A DNA stretch of 64,000 nt from an uncultured Coprococcus sp. (GCA_934277375.1 CAKQTZ010000001.1:310001-374000); one strand, 5' to 3'. Positions 38,385 to 47,870 are shown, counted from the first letter of the stretch. The notes: generated by a model not told the origin, from the sequence alone. Program-made: numbers and translations.

Positions 38385-38438
38385 GTCTATTTTTAAGATA
38401 AAGTCTATTTCCAAGATAAAGTCTATTTTAAGATAAAT
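38385..38438. repeat. Three tandem 18-bp repeats
   Basis: GTCTATTTTTAAGATAAA is repeated three times with small changes (38385, 38403, 38421; the last copy one base shorter). It lies between parS site 1 and the 79-bp repeats. Confidence 0.7.
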
Positions 38439-38590
38439 CAACATATCATATGTCATTGTTCGTAAGTGCAATAAACTGTGCACACCTCAGATTACTTCAT
38501 TATACTTAATTAGATTTTTTTACTATATTACATATCTTGTATGATTGATATAATAATACATATTCCGTCATATCTTATGTTGGTTAAATA

Positions 38591-39005
38591 TAAGCATTCG
38601 CGTTATATCATATCGTCTAACGGCTACATGCGGGAATTCGCGTTATGACGGTCTGCACAAGTGCACCCATCACAATACATATTATATCATATTGCCTAAC
38701 GGCTCCGTGCGGGAATTCGCGTTATGACGGTCTGCACAAGTGCACCCATCACAATACATATTATATCATATTGCCTAGCGGCTTCATGCGGGAATTCGCG
38801 TTATGACGGATTGTGCAAGTGAACCCGTAGCAATACTTATCAAATCATGTCGCCTAACGGCTCCATGTGGGCATTCGCGTTATGACAGTCTGCACAAGTG
38901 CAACTGTCGCAACGCTCATTATATCATATCTCATATTGTCTCAATGATGGCATTCATATAGTAAACGTTTGCACAAGTTTAACTGTCACTGTGCTAATCA
39001 GTTAA
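38591..39005. repeat. 79-bp tandem repeats between argS and parA
   Basis: The block starting GCGGGAATTCGCGTT recurs at 38630, 38709, 38788 and 38867 (spacing exactly 79 bp), with a diverged copy at 38946 and a shortened one at 38591. Each unit holds a conserved TGCACAAGTGCA palindrome and an AT-rich TATTATATCATAT part, and copies decay to the right. No reading frame is evident. It is flanked by parS sites, so a role in segregation or origin function is conceivable. The remaining 37868-39281 DNA is AT-rich. Confidence 0.85.
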
Positions 39006-39085
39006 TATTTTGACGCAAATGACATAATTTCACCATTTCATGTAAACAATCAATATGTGCATGTCTAAATATATATTATTTATAA

Positions 39086-39101
39086 TGTTTCACGTGAAAC
39101 A
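39086..39101. promoter_or_regulatory. parS site 2
   Basis: A second perfect TGTTTCACGTGAAACA, about 180 bp upstream of parA. Confidence 0.95.
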
Positions 39102-39237
39102 TTTTCCATCAGATAATTCTAATTCTTTATTATTATATAAGTGATATTTTTTAAGTATTTTGTAGAATTAGTAATATAGAAGTGATATAATAGACAAGCT
39201 GATAGAAAGATATATTTTTCATTAGTGTTTTACATAA

Positions 39238-39253
39238 TGTTTCACGTGAAACA
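39238..39253. promoter_or_regulatory. parS site 3, overlapping the parA leader
   Basis: A third perfect TGTTTCACGTGAAACA, 28 bp before the parA start codon and downstream of a TATAAT at 39186-39191. ParB bound here could autoregulate parAB. Confidence 0.95.
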
Positions 39254-39281
39254 TTATTTTTTTGAATGAAAAGGAGAAAAA

Positions 39282-40052
39282 ATGGGCAGAATTATAGCAA
39301 TCGCCAACCAGAAAGGTGGTGTTGGTAAAACAACCACTGCTATCAATCTGGCTGCATGTTTAGCCGCAAAAGGTAAGAAAGTTCTGGCCGTAGATATGGA
39401 TCCACAGGGTAATATGACTAGTGGATTAGGTATAGACAGGGATTCTCTTGAATATACAGTCTATGATATGTTAAGAAATGAATGTAACATAGGCGAGTGT
39501 ATGCTTATAAATGTATACCCAGGATTAAATCTTATTCCTGCAAACAGAGAGCTTGCAGGTGCAGAGGTTGAATTTGTAGGTATGGAAGACATGCAGCATA
39601 TACTAAAAGCCCATATCAAAAAGGTAAAGAACAAATTTGACTATATAATTATTGATTGTCCTCCTGCTCTCGGAATGTTAACTGTAAATGCACTTACAGC
39701 AGCTAATACGGTGCTTGTACCTATCCAATGTGAATTTTTTGCACTTGATGGTCTCTCACAGCTTGTATACACAATAGAATTGATAAGAAAAAATCTTAAC
39801 AGACTTCTTACAATAGAAGGTGTTGTGTTTACAATGTTTGACTCCAGAACAAATTTATCTGTTCAGGTAGTTGAAAATGTACGAGATAACCTCAAACAGC
39901 ATATATATAACACTGTAATACCGAGAAATGTCAGGCTGGCTGAAGCTCCCAGTTATGGAATGCCAATAATAGAATATGATCCTCGTTCAACAGGAGCTGA
40001 GCATTATATGATGTTGGCTGATGAAGTTATAGAAAATGACTATTACAGATAA
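39282..40052 (+). CDS. parA: Chromosome-partitioning ATPase ParA/Soj
   Basis: 256 residues. Soj moves or regulates origins together with ParB and DnaA. It has deviant Walker A KGGVGKTTTAINLAACLA near residue 11, D-D of the Walker A' motif (VLAVDMDPQGNMTSG), Walker B YIIIDCPPALGML near 122, and the DNA-binding basic C-terminus. It lacks the long N-terminal helix-turn-helix domain of plasmid ParAs, as expected for chromosomal Soj. AAGGAG precedes ATG 39282. First gene of parA-parB-DUF4446-serS. Confidence 0.96.
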   Translation: MGRIIAIANQKGGVGKTTTAINLAACLAAKGKKVLAVDMDPQGNMTSGLGIDRDSLEYTVYDMLRNECNIGECMLINVYPGLNLIPANRELAGAEVEFVGMEDMQHILKAHIKKVKNKFDYIIIDCPPALGMLTVNALTAANTVLVPIQCEFFALDGLSQLVYTIELIRKNLNRLLTIEGVVFTMFDSRTNLSVQVVENVRDNLKQHIYNTVIPRNVRLAEAPSYGMPIIEYDPRSTGAEHYMMLADEVIENDYYR

Positions 40053-40066
40053 AATGGAGGACTAAT

Positions 40067-41035
40067 ATGGCTCAAAAAAAAGGCTTGGGCAGAGGTTTAA
40101 ATGATCTGTTAGGCACATCAGAGGCATCTAAACCATCCAGGAATAGAAATAATGAGAATAATTCACTTGAATCCGGTGAAGAAAAGGTAAAAACAGTTAC
40201 CAAAGAGGTTGTGAAAGAAGTTATAAAAGAGGTTGAACAAAAGATAAAGATCAGTCTTATTGAACCAAATAAATCTCAGCCTAGAAAGCAGTTTGATGAG
40301 GAAGCATTACAGGAATTGTCTGATTCAATCAAAAAATATGGTGTCTTGGAGCCCCTTATAGTCACCAAAAAAGGTGATTATTATGAAATAATAGCGGGTG
40401 AAAGGCGCTGGAGAGCTGCCAGAATGGCTGGAATTAAGGAAGTTCCGGTAGTAATACGTGATTATACAGACAAAGAGATCATGGAAATTTCTCTTATTGA
40501 AAATATACAGAGAGAGGATCTCAACCCTATAGAAGAGGCACAGGCATACGAAGCCCTGATTTCAGAATATAATCTGAAGCAGGAGGAGGTCGCTGAAAGA
40601 GTGTCTAAGAGCAGATCTGCCATTGCAAATTCACTGAGATTGTTGAAATTATGTGAAGATGTAAGACAAATGGTTATGTACAATATGATTTCAACGGGAC
40701 ATGCCAGAGCTCTTATACCTATAGAGGATCCAAAGCTCCAATATGAAACTGCAGCTATTGTATATGATCAAAAGTTAAGTGTCAGAGAGACGGAAGCATA
40801 CGTCAAATCATTGCTTGAAACAAAACCAGAAAAAGAGGAAACTAAAAAGCCTCAAAAAGATCTGTCTGTTTTCTATTCAGATATAGAAAACAAGTTAAAA
40901 TCAATATTAGGAGCAAAGATAGCAATAAAGGCTTCAAATAATGATAAAGGTAAAATAGAGATCAACTATTATTCTCAAGATGAACTTGACAGAATAACTG
41001 AGATGTTATACTCAATCAATAAAGAAATGATGTAA
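40067..41035 (+). CDS. parB: Chromosome-partitioning CTPase ParB/Spo0J
   Basis: 322 residues. It binds parS and spreads as a CTP-dependent clamp, loading SMC. It starts AQKKGLGRGLNDLLG (ParA-stimulating tail), then the N-terminal domain with PRKQFDEEALQELSDSIK, the CTP-binding C-motif AGERRWRAARMAG near residue 115, ENIQREDLNPIEEA, a helix-turn-helix (SEYNLKQEEVAERVSKSRS), and a C-terminal dimer domain. A charged Lys/Glu-rich linker lies at 45-70. GGAGG precedes ATG 40067, 14 bp after parA. Confidence 0.96.
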   Translation: MAQKKGLGRGLNDLLGTSEASKPSRNRNNENNSLESGEEKVKTVTKEVVKEVIKEVEQKIKISLIEPNKSQPRKQFDEEALQELSDSIKKYGVLEPLIVTKKGDYYEIIAGERRWRAARMAGIKEVPVVIRDYTDKEIMEISLIENIQREDLNPIEEAQAYEALISEYNLKQEEVAERVSKSRSAIANSLRLLKLCEDVRQMVMYNMISTGHARALIPIEDPKLQYETAAIVYDQKLSVRETEAYVKSLLETKPEKEETKKPQKDLSVFYSDIENKLKSILGAKIAIKASNNDKGKIEINYYSQDELDRITEMLYSINKEMM

Positions 41036-41076
41036 AATTACATCTTAAATACGCACAATCAAGGAAGGACAATATA

Positions 41077-41604
41077 ATGGAAAGTTCCATATTAAATTTT
41101 ATTGGTATTGATCCTGCATACATACTTATCGGTATGATGGTTCTTATAATAGCCTTGTTTGTACTATTATTCATATTGATGGGCAATATTAAAAATAGAA
41201 ACAAACAGATAAAAAGACTGTTAAGTGGAACTCAAGCAGGTGATCTTGAAGATATAATAATGAAAAGATTCGCTGAGATGGATGCTGTAAAGAATAATTC
41301 TAAAAGACTTACGAAAGAACATAAGGAAATACAGAGTCATCTGGCATCATGTGTCAGTAAAATAGGTCTGGTAAAATATAACGCATTTGAAGGAATGGGT
41401 GGTAATCTAAGTTTTGCACTTGCTCTCCTCGATACGGACAATAATGGCGTTGTTCTCAACAGTATGCATACCAGAGAAGGCTGCTTTAATTATGCAAAAG
41501 AGATTATTGGTGGAGAAGCATATGTTGCTCTTTCCGAGGAAGAAAAAGAGGCCATAGAACGTGCTAAAACACTCGAAGATGAAATAGCAGAAAATAAATT
41601 GTAG
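41077..41604 (+). CDS. DUF4446 family membrane-anchored protein
   Basis: 175 residues. One N-terminal membrane helix (about 13-37), a coiled-coil segment (45-90), then a globular domain with VGLVKYNAFEGMGGNLSFALALLD-like signature of DUF4446 (near residues 95-125) and a Glu-rich tail. The family is typically located beside parB in Firmicutes; its role is unknown. It is 41 bp after parB with AAGGA at the RBS. Confidence 0.88.
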   Translation: MESSILNFIGIDPAYILIGMMVLIIALFVLLFILMGNIKNRNKQIKRLLSGTQAGDLEDIIMKRFAEMDAVKNNSKRLTKEHKEIQSHLASCVSKIGLVKYNAFEGMGGNLSFALALLDTDNNGVVLNSMHTREGCFNYAKEIIGGEAYVALSEEEKEAIERAKTLEDEIAENKL

Positions 41605-41688
41605 ATTAAATAATTATATTATTTATAAAAAGATAACTCATTTTTGTTATCTAATTTTAAAAATTATGTATTAAACAGGAGGAATATC

Positions 41689-42981
41689 ATGATTGATATT
41701 AAGTTCTTAAGAGAAAACCCAGATGTAGTAAAACAGAATATAAAAAATAAGTTCCAGGATGACAAACTTCCACTTGTTGACGAAGTAATAGAACTTGACA
41801 AGCAGGCACGTGCTGCCCAGCAGGAAGCTGATGCTCTCAGAGCAGACAAGAATGCTATAGCAAAACAGATTGGTGCTCTTATGGCACAGGGTAAGAAGGA
41901 AGAAGCGGAGGAAGTCAAAAAACAGGTAGCTGAGACATCAGCAAGACTTAAAGAGCTTGAATCCCTTGAGCCAGAACTCAAGGAAAAGGTAAAAAAGATC
42001 ATGATGATCATTCCTAATATTATTGATCCTTCTGTTCCTATTGGAAAGGATGATTCAGAGAATGTAGAAGTTCAGAAGTACGGAGAGCCTGTTGTTCCAG
42101 ACTTTGAAATTCCATATCACGCAGATATCATGGAAGCTTTAGGCGGAATTGACCTTGATTCAGCAAGAAAGGTAGCAGGAAACGGATTTTATTATCTGAT
42201 GGGCGACATTGCAAGACTTCACTCTGCTATCATCTCATACGCAAGAGATTTCATGATTGACAGAGGATTTACATATTGTATTCCTCCTTTTATGATAAGA
42301 AGTAATGTTGTTACAGGCGTTATGAGTTTTGCAGAGATGGATGCCATGATGTACAAAATAGAGGGTGAAGACCTCTACCTTATAGGTACATCTGAGCATT
42401 CTATGATTGGTAAATTCATAGATACGATAATTCCTGAAGAGGAGCTTCCAAAAACACTTACAAGCTACTCACCTTGTTTTAGAAAAGAAAAAGGAGCTCA
42501 TGGTATAGAAGAGCGTGGAGTATACAGAATACACCAGTTTGAGAAGCAGGAAATGATAGTTGTATGTAAGCCTGAGGACAGCAAGATGTGGTTTGACAAG
42601 CTGTGGCAGAATACCGTGGATCTCTTCAGATCAATGGATATACCTGTAAGAACACTTGAGTGCTGCTCAGGAGATCTTGCAGATCTCAAGGTTAAGTCTA
42701 TCGATGTTGAGGCATGGTCTCCTCGTCAGAAGAAGTATTTTGAGGTTGGAAGCTGTTCAAATCTCGGTGATGCACAGGCAAGACGTCTTCAGATAAGAGT
42801 TAAAGGTGAAGATGGCAAGAAATACCTTGCTCACACATTAAACAACACAGTAGTAGCCCCTCCAAGAATGCTCATTGCTTTTCTTGAGAATAATCTTCAG
42901 GCTGACGGCAGAGTAAGAATACCTGAAAAACTCCGTCCATATATGGGTGGTAAAGAATACCTCGAAAAAACAGGTAAATAA
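41689..42981 (+). CDS. serS: Seryl-tRNA synthetase
   Basis: 430 residues from ATG 41689 (GGAGG upstream); the frame is open upstream but without homology. It charges tRNA-Ser and tRNA-Sec. The N-terminal coiled-coil arm (35-105) binds the long variable arm of tRNA-Ser. Class II motifs 1-3 are present: GFYYLMG..., SPCFRKEKGAHGIEERGVYRIHQFEKQE and LNNTVVAPPRMLIAFLEN. No T-box is seen in the 84-bp leader. Confidence 0.97.
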   Translation: MIDIKFLRENPDVVKQNIKNKFQDDKLPLVDEVIELDKQARAAQQEADALRADKNAIAKQIGALMAQGKKEEAEEVKKQVAETSARLKELESLEPELKEKVKKIMMIIPNIIDPSVPIGKDDSENVEVQKYGEPVVPDFEIPYHADIMEALGGIDLDSARKVAGNGFYYLMGDIARLHSAIISYARDFMIDRGFTYCIPPFMIRSNVVTGVMSFAEMDAMMYKIEGEDLYLIGTSEHSMIGKFIDTIIPEEELPKTLTSYSPCFRKEKGAHGIEERGVYRIHQFEKQEMIVVCKPEDSKMWFDKLWQNTVDLFRSMDIPVRTLECCSGDLADLKVKSIDVEAWSPRQKKYFEVGSCSNLGDAQARRLQIRVKGEDGKKYLAHTLNNTVVAPPRMLIAFLENNLQADGRVRIPEKLRPYMGGKEYLEKTGK

Positions 42982-43043
42982 AGCTTTTTATATTGTAGAC
43001 ACATAATATCAATAACTAATAATAATCATGAGGAGGTGTCAGT

Positions 43044-43913
43044 ATGCATAGTTTTCTACCATCTATAGGTTTTTCAAACATAAAAAACCGGCAGATGCTG
43101 GAGCCGATATACAGGCAGATACTTCAGTCTCCTGATCACAAATTCATATCAACTATAAGTTCTGACACCTATATGATTCAACTGAGTAAAGATTTTGGCA
43201 ATGGTTTTGGGATATCACTGGTCGGTGAAATGTCTGAAGATGGTTCAATATCCATAGAGTACTATTTTCCTTATGTAAGATCTAAGCTTTTGACTGAAGA
43301 CCAGAATATATATGTAGAAAAGTTTTCTGATAAAATGTCATATGCGGGAGTAAGCAGTGATTTTAGTCTTGGAATGACACTTATATTTTTTATATCAAAT
43401 ATTGCTGATTACGAAAAATCTCGATGGATGAATAAATCGAATAGATATATATCAAAAGCCTATTTCTCGGGATTATCAGTCAATGGTACTATAATACTTG
43501 ATGTAAATGATAATAATGATAACAGTAAGTTATATAATAATTCAAAGAGAAATAAACTTATAGAAGCAGCCAAAAAAGGAGATCCTGAAGCGATTGAAAG
43601 CCTCACACTCGAAGATATGGATACCTACAACACCATAGGAAAAAGAACCAGAAGAGAAGATATTCTATCAATCGTAAAATCAAGCTTTATGCCTGTAGGT
43701 ATAGAAACTGATCACTATGCAGTGATTGGCACCATAACCTCATATATAGAGACCGCCAATACATTTACAGATGAACCAATATACCTGATTGATCTTGAAA
43801 GTAACGATCTGAATTTTACTGTAGCAATCAATAAAAACCATCTTCTGGGAGAACCTGCTATCGGTCGAAGATTTAAAGGCGATGTATGGCTACAGGGACA
43901 TATAGTTATATAG
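43044..43913 (+). CDS. DUF3881 family protein
   Basis: 289 residues from ATG 43044 (GAGGAGG). It matches the Lachnospiraceae-associated DUF3881 family by its start (MHSFLPSIGFSNIK), the IEYYFPYV and FSDKMSYAGVSSDF motifs, and the C-terminal RRFKGDVWLQGHI. No signal peptide, membrane helix or catalytic motif is evident. Function is unknown. It is 62 bp after serS and may be cotranscribed. Confidence 0.8.
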   Translation: MHSFLPSIGFSNIKNRQMLEPIYRQILQSPDHKFISTISSDTYMIQLSKDFGNGFGISLVGEMSEDGSISIEYYFPYVRSKLLTEDQNIYVEKFSDKMSYAGVSSDFSLGMTLIFFISNIADYEKSRWMNKSNRYISKAYFSGLSVNGTIILDVNDNNDNSKLYNNSKRNKLIEAAKKGDPEAIESLTLEDMDTYNTIGKRTRREDILSIVKSSFMPVGIETDHYAVIGTITSYIETANTFTDEPIYLIDLESNDLNFTVAINKNHLLGEPAIGRRFKGDVWLQGHIVI

Positions 43914-43928
43914 ATATCACTTATATTC

Positions 43929-43957
43929 TTGACTATACAGTATATAAATGTTAAACT
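43929..43957 (+). promoter_or_regulatory. Promoter of tRNA-Arg
   Basis: TTGACT (43929-43934), 17-bp spacer, TAAACT (43952-43957), 12 bp before the tRNA. Confidence 0.6.
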
Positions 43958-43969
43958 AATAACTGATGT

Positions 43970-44043
43970 GCATCTGTAGCTCAGCAGGATAGAGCGTCCG
44001 CCTCCTAAGCGGAAGGCCGTGGGTTCGAATCCCGCCAGGTGCA
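43970..44043 (+). tRNA. tRNA-Arg (CCU)
   Basis: 74 nt. Acceptor GCATCTG/CAGGTGC with one G-U pair, anticodon stem TCCGC/GCGGA with loop CTCCTAA (anticodon CCT), T-loop GGTTCGAATCC, discriminator A. CCA is not encoded. Confidence 0.95.
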
Positions 44044-44044
44044 C

Positions 44045-44170
44045 TATTTTTCATAAGGGGGGACCCACGTCAGTGGGGGGATTCCTTGTGAAGCACGCAA
44101 CCGCCACGCGCAGCGTCTATCCTGCGGTTGCACCAATTTTTTTCATAAGGGGGGACCCACGTCAGTGGTA
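44045..44170 (+). repeat. Two direct copies of a 29-bp element around a terminator hairpin
   Basis: TTTTTCATAAGGGGGGACCC (continuing ACGTCAGTGG) occurs at about 44045 and again at about 44141. The interval holds a GCAACCGC/GCGGTTGC hairpin followed by seven Ts, which would end the tRNA transcript. The first copy continues GGGGGATTCCTTGTGA, matching the trpE-trpG spacer. It lies between tRNA-Arg and the exonuclease gene. Confidence 0.75.
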
Positions 44171-44206
44171 TTTCCTCATATTATTTTTTTCTAAAGGGAC
44201 ATGACT

Positions 44207-45169
44207 ATGAACTATATTGTTATGGATCTTGAATGGAATCAAAGTTACAATGGACATATGGGTGAGCATCCACGTATGCCTTTTGAAATTATAGAGATTG
44301 GTGCCGTAAAAGTCGATAAGAACTTAAATATAATTGATGAATATTCAAGTCTTATCAAGCCTAAGATTTATAAAAAACTACATTCAAAGATCAGGACAAT
44401 TCTGAATTATGACGAAAATGACCTTAATCTTGGTCGGGGATTTAAAGAAGTCTGTTCAGAATTTCTCGAGTGGTGCGGAGACAATTACATATTCTGCACA
44501 TGGGGACCTATGGATCTTACAGAGCTTCAGACAAACATGGATTTTTATTACATGGACAAGCTACCGAGACCTCTTAAGTTTCTCAATCTGCAAAGCATAT
44601 ATGCAAGTGTTACAAATAATGCAAATTCACCACAAAGTATGAGTAAACTTGAAAAAGCAGTCAGTGAGATGAATATTCCAGAGACTGAACCTTTTCACAC
44701 AGCTCTTAACGATGCAAGATATACCGCTCTGGTTATGAAAGAGATGAAAGCAAAGAATATCAATCAGCTATACAGTTTTGATCTCTATATAACCCCTAAG
44801 AATAAGGAAGAAGAGATTGAGGTAACTCACAACAATCAATATGAATATATATCTCGCAATTTCAGAAATAAACATGATGCTCTTGATGATAAAAAAGTAA
44901 CACAGATAAGATGTTACAAATGCAATAAAAAAGTCAAAATCAATATTGACTGGTTTGCAAACAGCCCATCATCATACATGTGTGTTGGAAAGTGTTGGAT
45001 GCACGGTTATTTCTGTGGAAAGATAAAATTCAAACAGATAAATAATAGCTATTATATACAGAAAACAATAAAACCTATTGATAAGCAGGGCATAGAAGCT
45101 ATTAAACAAAAACAGGAAGATATTCGTGAAAAAAGGAAAGAAAAAAGACATATGAAGTCTTCAAACTAA
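44207..45169 (+). CDS. DEDDh 3'-5' exonuclease with C-terminal cysteine-rich region
   Basis: 320 residues from ATG 44207 (AAAGGG 8 nt upstream); an ATG 6 nt earlier is too close to the box. Residues 1-185 are an RNase T/DNA polymerase III epsilon-type exonuclease: Exo I VMDLEWNQ, Exo II around FCTWGPMDL, and Exo III FHTALNDARYTALVM with the His and Asp of the DEDDh class. The C-terminal part has RCYKCNKK and CVGKCWMHGYFCGK, a possible zinc-binding module for nucleic acid, and a Lys-rich tail. Substrate (RNA or DNA) is not predictable. Confidence 0.85.
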   Translation: MNYIVMDLEWNQSYNGHMGEHPRMPFEIIEIGAVKVDKNLNIIDEYSSLIKPKIYKKLHSKIRTILNYDENDLNLGRGFKEVCSEFLEWCGDNYIFCTWGPMDLTELQTNMDFYYMDKLPRPLKFLNLQSIYASVTNNANSPQSMSKLEKAVSEMNIPETEPFHTALNDARYTALVMKEMKAKNINQLYSFDLYITPKNKEEEIEVTHNNQYEYISRNFRNKHDALDDKKVTQIRCYKCNKKVKINIDWFANSPSSYMCVGKCWMHGYFCGKIKFKQINNSYYIQKTIKPIDKQGIEAIKQKQEDIREKRKEKRHMKSSN

Positions 45170-45207
45170 AAAATAAAACAGTCTTTGCAAAGACTGTTTT
45201 ATTTTTT
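45168..45207. terminator. Bidirectional terminator between exonuclease gene and rsmG
   Basis: AAAAAATAAAACAGTCTTT pairs with AAAGACTGTTTTATTTTTT around a two-base loop, with T-runs on both strands. Confidence 0.9.
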
Positions 45208-45913
45208 ATGCTATTGGCTTTTTTGAAGATCCTGGCTTTCTAGGATATTTTTTATCAGTGCTGGATATCTTTTTTACAAAAACAAAGCTTCTCTGATTAT
45301 CAGTGTCCGGAATGTTCGTAGTAAATATATTTTCCACCTGTCCTCCAAGTATTCTTATAGTTTTTTTTCCATCTTTCATCTCATCAGCAACTGCACCTGC
45401 TTTATATGGAATAAAATATCCGCCCATCTTCACAAATGGTATACACCATTCCGATAATACTGTCATATTGGCAACTGCTCTGGACACTGCAATATCATAT
45501 TTTTCTCTGTATAAAGAATTTCTTCCACCATCTTCCGCTCTGGCATGTACGGTTTCTATATTATCAAGTTTCAATTCAGTAATTACCTCATTAAGAAATT
45601 TGAGTCTTTTATTTAGTGAATCCATAAGAGTAATATTCAGGTCAGAAAAAGCTATCTTGAGAGGTATTCCCGGAAATCCGGCACCGGTTCCCACATCTAT
45701 CATATTCAGATTTTCATTAAGGTTTTTGTATTTTGCAAGCAATAAACTGTCAGCAAAGTGCTTTATGATCACATCATCCAATTCAGTTATTGCAGTAAGA
45801 TTCATCACCTTGTTCCACTCTATAAGCATATCATAGTACATTGAAAACTGTGATAACTGCTTATCATTCAGTTCTACACCAAACTGTTTCGTTATGGAAT
45901 TTAATCTTTCCAT
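45206..45913 (-). CDS. rsmG: 16S rRNA (guanine(527)-N7)-methyltransferase
   Basis: 235 residues. It methylates G527 of 16S rRNA (GidB). SAM-binding motif MIDVGTGAGFPGIPLKIAF near residue 70, DSLNKRLKFLNEV, and VSRAVANM near 140. The C-terminal tail is Lys/Pro/Ser rich. RBS AGGAG precedes ATG 45913, 30 bp after mnmG. It is the last gene of the leftward origin cluster. Confidence 0.96.
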   Translation of the reverse strand: MERLNSITKQFGVELNDKQLSQFSMYYDMLIEWNKVMNLTAITELDDVIIKHFADSLLLAKYKNLNENLNMIDVGTGAGFPGIPLKIAFSDLNITLMDSLNKRLKFLNEVITELKLDNIETVHARAEDGGRNSLYREKYDIAVSRAVANMTVLSEWCIPFVKMGGYFIPYKAGAVADEMKDGKKTIRILGGQVENIFTTNIPDTDNQRSFVFVKKISSTDKKYPRKPGSSKKPIA

Positions 45914-45943
45914 TATGTTATTCTCCTAATATTATATAAAGTT

Positions 45944-47833
45944 CTATATGATTTCTTCTCTGTTCTTCATCTTAAGATATACAAGTAACACAGATATATC
46001 TGCCGGAGAAACACCCGATATTCTGGATGCCTGTCCTATGTTTTCAGGACGTATAAGAGATAATTTCTGTCTGGCCTCTATTCTGAGATTTGAAATATCA
46101 TTGTAATCAATATCTTCAGGGATTCTCCTTTTTTCAAGCTTTTTAAACTGTGCAACCTGTTGATTCTGTCTATCTATATAACCCTGATATTTGATTGTAA
46201 TATTGATCTGCTCGATCACATCTGACGGAAGCTTTTCCCTTCCCTCATCTATTGTCGCTATCATCTCATAAGAAAGCTCAGGTCTCCGTATAAGTTCTGC
46301 AAGAGATGCTGCAGTCTTAAGTCCGGTGCTGCCCATTTTTTCAAGGAATTTCTGAATTGTAGAATTTGCCCCGACCATGGTATTCTCAAGTCTGTCTATT
46401 TCTTTCTCTATCTGTTTCTTTTTTCTAAGGAACTTTGAATATCTCTCATCATCGATCAAACCTATCTCATGACCTATCTCTGTGAGTCTGAGATCAGCAT
46501 TATCTTGTCTGAGGAGCAATCTGTACTCTGCCCTGGATGTCATCATTCTGTATGGCTCAGAAGTCTCCTTTGTCACAAGATCATCGATCAATACACCAAT
46601 ATAAGCCTGAGATCTGTCAAGCACAACAGCCGGCCTGCCAAGTATCTTCATAGATGCATTTATTCCTGCCATGATTCCCTGGGCTGCGGCCTCTTCGTAT
46701 CCTGAACTTCCATTTATCTGTCCAGCTCCAAATAATCCATCTACATTCTTAAACTCCAAAGAAGGCTTAAGATCTATCGCATTTATACAATCGTATTCTA
46801 TAGCATATGCATTTCTGATCACCTTCGCATGTTCAAGCCCCTTCATGCTGTGTATCATCTCATATTGAACATCCTCTGGAAGGGAGCTGCTCATACCTCC
46901 CATATACATCTCATTTGTATATTCTCCTTCAGGCTCTATAAATATCTGATGTCTCGTCTTATCCGGAAATTTCGTAACCTTATCCTCTATGGATGGGCAG
47001 TATCTCGGTCCGGTTCCCTCTATAACACCTGAAAACAGAGGTGATCTGTCTATATTATCTCTTATAATCTCATGTGTTTTCTCATTTGTATAACAAAGCC
47101 AGCACGATACCTGATTACGTCTTATATCTTCTTCCGTATTGGTAAATGAGAAAGGAACTATCCTTTTATCACCCTTCTGTTCCTCCATCTGTGAAAAATC
47201 AATAGTTCTCTTATCAAGTCTTGCAGGAGTTCCTGTCTTGAAACGTCTTATTCTGATTCCTGCTTCTTTCATAGACTCTGAAAGATAATTTGCCGGCATA
47301 AGACCATTTGGACCAGTATGATATACCACATCTCCATATATACATCTTGATTTCAGATATGTTCCTGTACACAGTATAACTGCTTTGGAGTGATATACAG
47401 CTCCTGAATATGTCTTGACACCCTTGACTATATTATTTTCAACTATAATATCAGATACTTCAGCCTGTCTTAAGGTAAGATTATCTGTGTTCTCCAGAGT
47501 AAACTTCATAGTCATAGAATACTTTTTCTTATCAGCCTGTGCGCGAAGAGAATGAACGGCCGGTCCCTTGGATGCATTCAACATCTTGGACTGAATATAT
47601 GTCTTGTCTATATTTTTTCCCATTTCTCCACCAAGCGCATCTATCTCCCTCACCAAATGCCCCTTGGAACTTCCTCCAACATTCGGATTACATGGCATCA
47701 TGGCAACACTATCCATACTAACTGTAAATATAATAGTATTAAGTCCAAGTCTAGCGCTTGCCAGTGCTGCTTCACATCCGGCATGTCCAGCACCAACCAC
47801 TACTACATCATATTCTTCATCTAAAACAGACAT
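45944..47833 (-). CDS. mnmG: tRNA uridine-5-carboxymethylaminomethyl modification enzyme, FAD subunit
   Basis: 629 residues, normal length. With MnmE it makes (c)mnm5U34 in tRNAs reading split codon boxes. It has the FAD-binding [17 protein letters not shown] near residue 13, [29 protein letters not shown] near 66, and the C-terminal helical MnmE-binding domain ending with [25 protein letters not shown] precedes ATG 47833. Confidence 0.97.
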   Translation of the reverse strand: MSVLDEEYDVVVVGAGHAGCEAALASARLGLNTIIFTVSMDSVAMMPCNPNVGGSSKGHLVREIDALGGEMGKNIDKTYIQSKMLNASKGPAVHSLRAQADKKKYSMTMKFTLENTDNLTLRQAEVSDIIVENNIVKGVKTYSGAVYHSKAVILCTGTYLKSRCIYGDVVYHTGPNGLMPANYLSESMKEAGIRIRRFKTGTPARLDKRTIDFSQMEEQKGDKRIVPFSFTNTEEDIRRNQVSCWLCYTNEKTHEIIRDNIDRSPLFSGVIEGTGPRYCPSIEDKVTKFPDKTRHQIFIEPEGEYTNEMYMGGMSSSLPEDVQYEMIHSMKGLEHAKVIRNAYAIEYDCINAIDLKPSLEFKNVDGLFGAGQINGSSGYEEAAAQGIMAGINASMKILGRPAVVLDRSQAYIGVLIDDLVTKETSEPYRMMTSRAEYRLLLRQDNADLRLTEIGHEIGLIDDERYSKFLRKKKQIEKEIDRLENTMVGANSTIQKFLEKMGSTGLKTAASLAELIRRPELSYEMIATIDEGREKLPSDVIEQINITIKYQGYIDRQNQQVAQFKKLEKRRIPEDIDYNDISNLRIEARQKLSLIRPENIGQASRISGVSPADISVLLVYLKMKNREEII

Positions 47834-47870
47834 TACTCATATTCTCCTTCCAACCAACATACCCTTTTAT

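Noticed and set aside
38591..39005. 79-bp repeats as a CRISPR array
   Set aside because: The whole 79-bp unit repeats with no short repeat alternating with unique spacers, and no cas genes are present.
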